Assembly (NCBI RefSeq): GCF_002377905.1
Contig: NZ_DFQS01000047.1
Location: 1 to 12,339, forward strand
From: Psychrobacter sp. UBA3483
GTDB taxonomy: Bacteria > Pseudomonadota > Gammaproteobacteria > Pseudomonadales > Moraxellaceae
Direction: 5' to 3'
DNA length: 12,339 bases
The position numbers and the translations under genes are program-made. Of the stretch, positions 7,189-12,339 are shown in pieces (the first letter of the stretch is position 1; the number at the start of each line of letters is the position of its first letter). A model generated the notes under the pieces. The model had not been told where the DNA came from. It saw only the letters and a list, made by a program, of their open reading frames with translations, and searched no databases.

Positions 7189-7797
7189 TTATTCTGATTT
7201 AGAGGGTATATCTGCTATGGCCTTATTACCAGTAATCATGGCTTTAATCAGATTCTGTCGTTGCCAGTAACTCATGACTATTACCGCGATAACGTGTAAA
7301 GGAACCAATAGATACAAGCTATTCGCTAATAATTCATGCACCTCTTCAAGAAAATCCACATTACCAAGCAGCTCTGTTTCCATCAGATAACCGCTTAGTC
7401 CTAGCCCTATAATCACTGCCCATAACGATAACATCATCAAGGCTCCCAAGGGGTTATGACCAAGATGCTGCTTATCAACGCGTCGCATATTTAACTCTGA
7501 GACATGGCGCTTGATACGTAAAGGAGTAGGAAAGAAACTGCTAAATCGCGCATAGCGCGTTCCAACCAGACCCCAAAGTAAACGTACGACTACCAGTCCC
7601 AAGACGGTATAGCCTACATACTCATGCAGCTCACCACCATCTTCGGTGAAGAATAGATTGGCAATAATACCAGCTGCGACTGTCCAGTGGGTAACTCTGA
7701 CTAATATGTCCCAAACTTTTACTTGCCTAGCTTTAAGAGTATTCGGTAAAGGCGCGGAAGAGTCGTCATCCCAATTAACGGTGTCTTTTTGGCTCAT
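7189..7797 (-). CDS. Cytochrome b561-type di-heme membrane protein
   Basis: This 202-residue protein is of the prokaryotic cytochrome b561/Ni-Fe-hydrogenase cytochrome b type. The expected heme-ligand His residues are visible: His37 (VRVTHWTVA), His58 (GELHEYVGY), His154 (EEVHELLAN) and His168 (LVPLHVIAV). The family stretch RLLWGLVGTRYARFSSFFP (72-90) is also present, and there are four hydrophobic helices. These proteins pass electrons between quinones and envelope redox partners. The start has GGGAG 8 bp upstream. It is the first gene of the regulator-kinase operon and has a regulator box about 130 bp upstream. A cytochrome in front of a two-component pair suggests that it either supplies electrons to, or is regulated with, the reductase-like gene further down. 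Confidence 0.88.
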   Translation of the reverse strand: MSQKDTVNWDDDSSAPLPNTLKARQVKVWDILVRVTHWTVAAGIIANLFFTEDGGELHEYVGYTVLGLVVVRLLWGLVGTRYARFSSFFPTPLRIKRHVSELNMRRVDKQHLGHNPLGALMMLSLWAVIIGLGLSGYLMETELLGNVDFLEEVHELLANSLYLLVPLHVIAVIVMSYWQRQNLIKAMITGNKAIADIPSKSE

Positions 7798-7908
7798 GGT
7801 TATTACTCCCTAATCATTTGTTTTTTATTGACAATATCAGCTGCTAAACACTGAAAACCAGTAAGATATCGCAAGCAAATGAGATGTTGCATCATCTGTC
7901 TTATCGCT

Positions 7909-7941
7909 ATTACAACAAACAAATCTTAAGGTAAGCTTAGG
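7909..7941 (-). promoter_or_regulatory. Response-regulator box and promoter for the cytochrome b-regulator-kinase operon
   Basis: Minus strand: CCTAAG (7936-7941), CTTAC, CTTAAG (7925-7930), 10 bp, then TGTAAT (7909-7914), five of six matches to the -10 consensus. In TTAAG-N6-TTAAG terms one base differs. Transcription would start near 7902, giving a leader of about 100 nt before the cytochrome gene. Because the regulator gene is in this operon, this is probable autoregulation. Confidence 0.65.
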
Positions 7942-8003
7942 ACGTTAAAACATTTCAATCATTGTGCAGCGGGCCAGTTACATGCGTCGTGCCATAGACA
8001 CTA

Positions 8004-8036
8004 CTTAAGAATCTTTTAAGAATCAGGTTCTATGAT
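8004..8036 (+). promoter_or_regulatory. Response-regulator box and promoter directed at the TetR gene
   Basis: Plus strand: CTTAAG (8004-8009), AATCT, TTTAAG (8015-8020), 10 bp, then TATGAT (8031-8036). This is an exact TTAAG-N6-TTAAG and the best of the three copies. The orientation of the -10 points to the TetR gene, with a leader of about 125 nt. The half-sites are nearly palindromic, but the -10 gives direction. Confidence 0.6.
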
Positions 8037-8122
8037 CAGCCATGCTTTTATTACTACATATAATAATTACACAATAAAACAAAAAGATAATATAACTTGA
8101 CATTTAATAATTGAACAGTTGG

Positions 8123-8138
8123 TTAATATAAGGATTAA
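8123..8138. promoter_or_regulatory. Possible operator: short AT-rich inverted repeat before the TetR gene
   Basis: TTAAT and ATTAA are separated by 6 bp and lie about 32 bp upstream of the TetR start. A TetR autoregulatory site would be expected here, but the arms are short and AT-rich and chance is a fair explanation. The other bases of 7798-8169 not covered by the two promoter boxes show nothing further that I can support. Confidence 0.2.
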
Positions 8139-8169
8139 GAAGCTTAACATAAATAAATAAGAGAAGCCT

Positions 8170-8796
8170 GTGAAACGTGCAGAGCAAGAGCGCTCATTAC
8201 AAACTAAAAATAAGATATTGTTAGCTGCCCTTTCCGAGTTTGCTTCAACAGGTTTTGATGGTGTTTCAACGCGCGCCATTGCTAAAAAAGCAGAGGTGAA
8301 CCATACCTTGATTAGCCATCATTTTGGTTCCAAAGAAGCGTTGTGGAAAGCCACGGCAAAATTATGTTTTGAGATTTACAGTGAACACAATTTTGAGAAG
8401 CGCAGAAACATGCAAGATGCTGAAGCTCGTACTTTAGTGAAAGTGCTGTTAAAAGATTTTATAAAGTTTTGTGCCAACTACCCCGATATTCATCATTTTT
8501 TGATACAGGCTAATCAAGGAGATTCGGAAAGACTTGACTGGTTTGTCGAAAACTATTTACGCACTATTTATGATGAAGAGCTGGATATTATTCGAAGAGC
8601 ACAAAAACTAGGATTGGCTCCTCAAGGAGACAGTATGCATATTCGCTACTTATTACTGGGTGCAGCCACGTCTATTTATACCTTTGCCCCTCAATTTGCA
8701 AGATTATCTGGGAAAGACCCTTTTTCTGATGAATTTATTGAGCAGCATGTAGACTATGTTTTAACGCTTTTCACGACCTGCGCCAAAAAGCTATGA
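8170..8796 (+). CDS. TetR/AcrR-family transcriptional regulator
   Basis: This 208-residue repressor-type protein has the TetR N-terminal DNA-binding domain at about residues 13-60: KILLAALSEFASTGFDGVSTRAIAKKAEV, then NHTLISHHFGSKEALW, the typical second and third helices. The rest (about 70-208) is a helical ligand-binding domain whose ligand cannot be read. It starts with GTG, with an AAGAGA-like ribosome site 5 bp upstream. Its own terminator overlaps the stop codon, so the following HdeD-like gene is probably expressed from a separate promoter. Location suggests that it controls the HdeD-like gene and oleate hydratase, perhaps in response to a fatty acid. A TTAAG-type regulator box upstream suggests that it is itself under the two-component system. 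Confidence 0.9.
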   Translation: MKRAEQERSLQTKNKILLAALSEFASTGFDGVSTRAIAKKAEVNHTLISHHFGSKEALWKATAKLCFEIYSEHNFEKRRNMQDAEARTLVKVLLKDFIKFCANYPDIHHFLIQANQGDSERLDWFVENYLRTIYDEELDIIRRAQKLGLAPQGDSMHIRYLLLGAATSIYTFAPQFARLSGKDPFSDEFIEQHVDYVLTLFTTCAKKL

Positions 8797-8830
8797 GATA
8801 GATCACAACGATCTACCTCGTAGCTTTTTT
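8785..8830 (+). terminator. Strong intrinsic terminator after the TetR gene
   Basis: AAAAAGCTA (8785-8793) pairs with TAGCTTTTT (8821-8829). The stem continues inward with one G-T pair and one mismatch to TAGATC/GATCTA around the loop ACAAC (8805-8809). It ends in a run of six T. The 5' arm overlaps the TGA stop codon (8794-8796). Confidence 0.85.
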
Positions 8831-8856
8831 GCATTAAAGACAATTAATATTATATC
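8829..8856 (+). promoter_or_regulatory. Candidate promoter for the HdeD-like gene
   Basis: TTGCAT (8829-8834) and TATATC (8851-8856) are separated by 16 bp in the short gap after the TetR terminator. A promoter is needed here because of that terminator, but the sequence is AT-rich and the match is only fair. An ATTAA-N6-TTAAT inverted repeat (8833-8848) lies within it and could be an operator. Confidence 0.3.
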
Positions 8857-8897
8857 AAGCCGTTATTTTGCAACATACATAGATATCGAGATTAAAA

Positions 8898-9551
8898 ATG
8901 AGTTCAATCACTAGAAATATCTTCGGCACCATCAATAAAACTATTAATCATTGGTATATTCCACTTGTCGTTGGCATTATTTTTATTGCCACCGGGATAT
9001 ATACCTTTGTTTCACCACTTGAGTCTTATGCTGCGCTCGCTATTTTATTCAGCATATCTTTCATTATTTCAGGCGCTTCTGAAATTGCATTTTCTTTATT
9101 AAATAAGGAGGTACTTAATAATTGGGGTTGGTTTTTAGTCCTTGGGATTTTAACGTTAATTGTTGGTGTTCTTTTGTTTGTTAACCCGGCAGTATCGCAA
9201 GCTACCCTGCTTTTTTATGTGGGTTTTTTAGTATTGTTTCGTTCCATTAGTGCTGTCAGCCATTCATTTGAGTTAAAAGAATATGGCTTTTCTGATTGGG
9301 GGTATTTAACAGTAATAGGGGTTGTCGGTATTGTTTTCTCCTTTATCTTATTATCTAACCCTATACTTGGTGGCATGACAGTTGTTATATGGACTGGCTT
9401 AGCCCTGATAACCAGTGGCTTTTTCAGCATGTACCTTGCTTTTAAATTAAAAAGACTAAAAGACTTACCAAATAATATTTCTAATGAACTAAGAAGTAGG
9501 TTCAATTTAGTATCACAAGAAATTAATAACGTATTAAACAGTAAACAATAA
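8898..9551 (+). CDS. HdeD-like (DUF308) six-helix membrane protein
   Basis: This 217-residue inner-membrane protein has six hydrophobic helices at about 20-38, 44-67, 76-95, 100-121, 134-152 and 158-183, and a charged C-terminal tail. It shows the threefold internal repeat of DUF308: each helix pair turns at an NP or SP (FVSPLESYAAL, FVNPAVSQATL, LSNPILGGMTV), followed by a helix ending in a charged residue. The best-known member, HdeD of Escherichia coli, contributes to acid resistance at high cell density, but the biochemical role of the family is unknown. The ATG has GAG 7 bp upstream, a modest ribosome site. It lies between TetR and oleate hydratase on the same strand, 106 bp before the latter, so shared control is likely. 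Confidence 0.85.
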   Translation: MSSITRNIFGTINKTINHWYIPLVVGIIFIATGIYTFVSPLESYAALAILFSISFIISGASEIAFSLLNKEVLNNWGWFLVLGILTLIVGVLLFVNPAVSQATLLFYVGFLVLFRSISAVSHSFELKEYGFSDWGYLTVIGVVGIVFSFILLSNPILGGMTVVIWTGLALITSGFFSMYLAFKLKRLKDLPNNISNELRSRFNLVSQEINNVLNSKQ

Positions 9552-9620
9552 CTACATTCTCATTTGGTCACTGACCTATAAATATTTAAGTTAATAGCAG
9601 CTTCATTTTAAAACAACACT

Positions 9621-9634
9621 GAGTCATAAGACTC
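9621..9634 (+). other. Small hairpin in the leader of the oleate hydratase gene
   Basis: GAGTC and GACTC pair around the loop ATAA and are followed by only three T. This is too weak for a confident terminator. It could attenuate read-through from the HdeD-like gene or simply sit in the leader, ending 23 bp before the ATG. Confidence 0.3.
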
Positions 9635-9657
9635 TTTAACCCACTAAGGGGATAATA

Positions 9658-11619
9658 ATGAAAAAGACTAATGAAAAACAAAAAACTATCGACAGCTTTC
9701 CACATCAGCCAGATGCTAATAAAGCCTATCCACACCACTACCCACAAAACACCTTGCCGTTTGCTGACAAAATAGGCAACTATCAACGCAATATCGGTAG
9801 ACCAACCGACGCTTATAAGGACAGTAAAGTCTATATCATCGGTAGTGGTATCGCGGGCTTATCCAGTGCTTACTACTTCATTCGTGATGGTAAAGTACCG
9901 GCAGAAAATATCACCTTTTTAGAGCAACTAGAGGTGTCAGGCGGCTCCATGGATGGCTCAGGTAATGCTAAGAATGGCTACATCATACGTGGTGGCCGTG
10001 AGATGGAATTTACCTACGAGAACTTTTGGGATGTCTTCCAAGATATTCCTGCAGTAGAGATGCCAGAGCCATACAGCGTACTAGATGAATATAGACTGAT
10101 TAACGATGATGATCCTAACTATTCAATCGCTCGTTTGGTACATCAGCAAGGTAAAATCAAAGAAACGAATGGTGTTACTCTAAAAAAATCTGACCAATTA
10201 GCATTGATACGTCTACTACTAAAACGCAAAGAAGAATTAGATGATGTGCGAGTCAATGATTACTTTAGCGACAGCTTCTTTGAAAGTAACTTCTGGATAC
10301 TTTGGAGCACCATGTTTGCCTTTGAAAAATGGCACAGCTTGCTTGAGTTAAAACTATATATGCACCGCTTTTTGCATGACTTAGATGGTCTGCATAATAT
10401 GTCGATGCTAGTATTTCCAAAATACAATCAATATGATGGGTTTATCGTACCGCTACGTAACTATCTCATCGAAAAAGGGGTTAAATTCCAATACGATACT
10501 TCGGTGACGGATTTAGATATTGAGTTTAATCAAGCTGATGACCATGAATCTGTTAAGGGTTCAGCTAATGAGCCAACCAAAACGGTCAAAGCCATCATTG
10601 CAGAAGTAGGTGGTAAGCCTACCCGTATTACTATTACAGAGAATGATTATGTAGTAGCAACCACAGGCACAATGACTGATGATACACGATATGGTGATAA
10701 CGATTCTGCGCCAAACCTAGATGCTATGTTAGACAATCAAGGGCAATCAAAAGGTTGGACGCTTTGGAACAATCTTGCTCATAAGTCCAGCGTCTTTGGT
10801 CATCCTGGAAAATTCAATGGTAATGTGAATGAGTCTGCATGGATGTCAGCCACACTGACTTGTAAGCCTTCTGCATTGGTAGATAAGGTTAAAGAGCTGT
10901 CTGTTAATGATCCATACTCAGGTAAAACAGCGACAGGTGGTATCGTCACCTTTACCGATTCTAACTGGGTAATGAGCTTTACTTGTAACCGTCAGCCGCA
11001 TTTCCCTGATCAACCAAAGGACACCTTAGTACTTTGGGTGTATAGTTTGCTGATGGATAAAGATGGCAATTATATTAAGAAACCAATGCCAGAATGTACA
11101 GGTAATGAGATTTTAGCAGAGCTCTGCCACCACCTTGGTATTATCAATGAGTTAGACGGCGTGGTTGACAATACCATTGTTAGATCTACTTATATGCCAT
11201 ATATCACCTCACAGTTTATGGTACGTGCGCAAGGCGACCGCCCTGAAATTGTACCGCAAGGTTGTACTAATCTAGGCTTAGTAGGACAATTTGTCGAAAC
11301 TAGAAATGATGTGGTATTCACCGTCGAAAGCTCTGTTCGTACGGCTAGAGTCGCGGTATATAGCCTACTGAATATCAAAAAACAGGTGCCTGATATAGAT
11401 CCATCGCAATATGACATTCGTCACCTATTACGAGCGGCAAATACGCTAAATGATGGCAAAGGATTTATTGGAGAAGGCTTATTACGTAAGCTATTAAAAG
11501 ATACCTATTATGAGCATATCTTGCCACCTACCCATCTAGATAGTCAGGAAGAAACGAAGCGTAATGACTCTGTTTTCTCAGAGTATTGGGAGTCTATTAA
11601 AGGTATTTGGCATAAATAA
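9658..11619 (+). CDS. ohyA: Oleate hydratase (FAD-dependent fatty-acid hydratase)
   Basis: This 653-residue protein belongs to the oleate hydratase family (formerly 67-kDa myosin-cross-reactive antigen). It adds water to the cis-9 double bond of unsaturated fatty acids, giving 10-hydroxy acids; family members are peripheral membrane FAD enzymes. The dinucleotide-binding motif is IIGSGIAGLSSAYYFIRDG (60-78). GGREMEF (112-118) contains the likely catalytic Glu117. Tyr234 in KLYMHRF corresponds by position to the catalytic Tyr of characterised enzymes. The C-terminal region is also family-like (QFVETRNDVVFTVESSVRTARVAVYSLL). The first 50 residues or so are a hydrophilic extension rich in His, Pro and Asn. 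AAGGGG lies 6 bp before the ATG. It may protect against or recycle host or dietary unsaturated fatty acids; TetR control is inferred. Confidence 0.95.
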   Translation: MKKTNEKQKTIDSFPHQPDANKAYPHHYPQNTLPFADKIGNYQRNIGRPTDAYKDSKVYIIGSGIAGLSSAYYFIRDGKVPAENITFLEQLEVSGGSMDGSGNAKNGYIIRGGREMEFTYENFWDVFQDIPAVEMPEPYSVLDEYRLINDDDPNYSIARLVHQQGKIKETNGVTLKKSDQLALIRLLLKRKEELDDVRVNDYFSDSFFESNFWILWSTMFAFEKWHSLLELKLYMHRFLHDLDGLHNMSMLVFPKYNQYDGFIVPLRNYLIEKGVKFQYDTSVTDLDIEFNQADDHESVKGSANEPTKTVKAIIAEVGGKPTRITITENDYVVATTGTMTDDTRYGDNDSAPNLDAMLDNQGQSKGWTLWNNLAHKSSVFGHPGKFNGNVNESAWMSATLTCKPSALVDKVKELSVNDPYSGKTATGGIVTFTDSNWVMSFTCNRQPHFPDQPKDTLVLWVYSLLMDKDGNYIKKPMPECTGNEILAELCHHLGIINELDGVVDNTIVRSTYMPYITSQFMVRAQGDRPEIVPQGCTNLGLVGQFVETRNDVVFTVESSVRTARVAVYSLLNIKKQVPDIDPSQYDIRHLLRAANTLNDGKGFIGEGLLRKLLKDTYYEHILPPTHLDSQEETKRNDSVFSEYWESIKGIWHK

Positions 11620-11660
11620 GCTCCTTTAGATTGCACAGCTTGTGGTGGCTTAAACTCTGA

Positions 11661-11672
11661 GTCACCATAAGA
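11661..11672. repeat. 12-bp direct repeat, left copy
   Basis: GTCACCATAAGA is identical to 12205-12216 in the same orientation. The two copies enclose the long hairpin and the decayed IS fragment. Confidence 0.5.
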
Positions 11673-11677
11673 TAGTG

Positions 11678-11775
11678 AAGGTGATAGATGAAACTCTAGT
11701 AGTGACCTGTAGCTGGCTATTTTAAAAGCTAAGGCAGTTACAGTTACTATGATGATTTCTCTATCACCTTTTTTT
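11678..11775 (+). terminator. Long imperfect hairpin with T-run after oleate hydratase
   Basis: The outer arms AAGGTGATAGA-T-GAAA (11678-11692) and TTTCTCTATCACCTT (11756-11770) pair fully apart from one bulged T, and seven T follow. Inside, CTGTAGCTG (11707-11715) pairs with CAGTTACAG (11735-11743). This acts most simply as a Rho-independent terminator for the hdeD-like/ohyA transcript, but it is far longer than usual and could be a small repeat element. Confidence 0.55.
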
Positions 11776-11828
11776 GTCATACTAACAGTGCAGTGAGCGC
11801 TGTTCAGGGTAACACTACAAGTATTTAG

Positions 11829-11889
11829 CTCAGTGCTAGGTTAACGGGGCAATTGGTAGTACTTGATGCCACTTTGAGCCTGCACTGAG
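11829..11889. repeat. Inverted repeat of unknown origin
   Basis: CTCAGTGC (11829-11836) and GCACTGAG (11882-11889) are perfect inverse complements, extended by AGG/CCT after a one-base offset. They lie in unassigned sequence between the long hairpin and the IS remnant. The rest of 11776-11908 shows no gene I can support. Confidence 0.3.
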
Positions 11890-11908
11890 GGGGAACGGTT
11901 TGGTATAT

Positions 11909-12067
11909 GTGCTTTTTATGTCAGGATCGAATAGTTTCAGACGTGCAGCCAATCTTTGACACTATGGCTTGAATGGCCGACCATGTAAAGCGACAGTTAT
12001 TCGATGCTTGAATCAGCATGCGAACGGCGCGTTATTTTATCTCAGGAGTGTGGTTTCGTTTTTTCAT
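11909..12067 (-). pseudogene. Decayed IS3-type transposase orfA remnant
   Basis: Reading from the ATG at 12067 gives MKKRNHTPEIK, a stop, RAVRMLIQAS...TWSAIQAIVSKIGCTSE, then TIRS, a stop and HKKH. This has the look of the N-terminal helix-turn-helix of an IS3-family (IS51-like) OrfA. The TAA at 12032-12034 replaces a probable Gln and the TGA at 11921-11923 a probable Trp. A good GGGAG ribosome site is still present upstream. After HKKH the similarity ends and no orfB is present, so the element is both mutated and truncated. It is unrelated to the intact element at the left edge. The assignment is from recognition of the family pattern. Confidence 0.6.
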
Positions 12068-12083
12068 TGTCGTACTCTCCCAG

Positions 12084-12117
12084 AGTGTTAAGTTTCCCTT
12101 AATCACGGGACGATTCA
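12084..12117 (-). repeat. Probable terminal end of the decayed IS element
   Basis: On the minus strand it begins TGAATCGTCCCGTGATTAAG and lies 50 bp before the remnant orfA ATG, where an IS3-family left end is expected. The TGAA-C-CCC-G start resembles IS51-type ends. The other end of the element is not found. Confidence 0.35.
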
Positions 12118-12204
12118 GTCTATTTTAAGTGGCCTAATAGGGGTAAATGGTGAAGTAACTGATTCCCTTTGGGTATATCTTTTTTTCCTGACCAAGTTTA
12201 TTAC

Positions 12205-12216
12205 GTCACCATAAGA
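12205..12216. repeat. 12-bp direct repeat, right copy
   Basis: An exact match to 11661-11672, 16 bp from the stop codon of the ATPase gene. Confidence 0.5.
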
Positions 12217-12231
12217 CATTACAGGTATTTA

Positions 12232-12339
12232 CTATTTATTTTTTTTAGTAAAAGTGACTGGCGGAGGGTTTTCTTTAAAGCGCAGTAAACGCAAAGCATT
12301 AAGCGTGACCAGCACCGTTGCGCCGGTGTCAGCCAACAC
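12232..12339 (-). CDS. Heavy-metal P1B-type ATPase, C-terminal fragment (Zn/Cd type)
   Basis: Only the last 35 codons are in the window; the gene runs off the right edge. VLADTGATVLVTLNALRLLRFK is the characteristic final membrane helix and end of ZntA/CadA-type metal-exporting ATPases, followed by a short tail (ENPPPVTF...KNK) and TAG. Such pumps export Zn2+, Cd2+ or Pb2+ using ATP. The substrate cannot be fixed without the membrane metal site. No clear terminator follows it. Confidence 0.8.
   Translation of the reverse strand: MLADTGATVLVTLNALRLLRFKENPPPVTFTKKNK

Noticed and set aside
12088..12103. TTAAG-N6-TTAAT as a fourth regulator box
   Set aside because: It lies inside the probable end of the decayed IS, has no -10 at the 10-bp distance on either strand and faces no intact gene.
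12232..12339. DTGAT in the terminal fragment as an FMN-attachment motif
   Set aside because: It is the conserved last-helix sequence of ZntA/CadA ATPases, not an exported flavoprotein domain.

Overview
The window looks like chromosomal DNA of an AT-rich gammaproteobacterium. Moraxellaceae, and Psychrobacter in particular, fits best from the style of the proteins (oleate hydratase, HdeD-like protein, QseBC/PmrAB-type two-component pair, IS3-type elements), but this is inference and no marker gene is present.

Layout. (1) Bases 1-1277 are a complete-looking IS3-family insertion sequence with 36-bp imperfect terminal inverted repeats, orfA, orfB and a textbook A_AAA_AAG frameshift site. (2) Bases 1312-7797 are a block of eight genes, all on the minus strand. 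In transcription order they encode a di-heme cytochrome b561-type membrane protein, an OmpR-type response regulator, a QseC/PmrB-like histidine kinase, a PepSY protein with a very acidic, His-containing tail, a small single-pass membrane protein of unknown function, an ApbE-type FAD:protein FMN transferase, a four-His ferric-reductase-like membrane cytochrome, and a VIT/CCC1-type Fe2+/Mn2+ transporter. (3) A divergent control region (7798-8169) separates this block from the plus-strand genes for a TetR regulator, an HdeD/DUF308 membrane protein and an FAD-dependent oleate hydratase. (4) Bases 11620-12231 have no intact gene. They hold a roughly 100-nt hairpin terminator, a decayed IS3-type orfA with two stop codons, and a 12-bp direct repeat. 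(5) The right edge is the C-terminal 35 codons of a Zn/Cd-type P1B ATPase on the minus strand.

How the parts may work together. The main observation is regulatory. Three sites share one architecture, a CTTAAG-like half-site, 5 bp, a second CTTAAG-like half-site, exactly 10 bp, then a -10-like hexamer. They lie upstream of the cytochrome b-regulator-kinase genes, upstream of the PepSY-small protein-ApbE-reductase genes, and upstream of the TetR gene. This matches the direct-repeat boxes known for PmrA/QseB/BqsR-type regulators (the BqsR box is reported as TTAAG-N6-TTAAG). The regulator in the window therefore probably controls its own operon, the redox genes and the TetR branch. The kinase sensor loop and the PepSY tail both carry Asp/His-rich stretches, and the block includes heme and flavin proteins and a probable iron/manganese transporter. 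The simplest model is a cation-sensing (perhaps Fe2+) system controlling envelope electron transfer, with a link to fatty-acid and envelope stress through TetR-HdeD-oleate hydratase. The signal and the electron acceptor cannot be read from the sequence.
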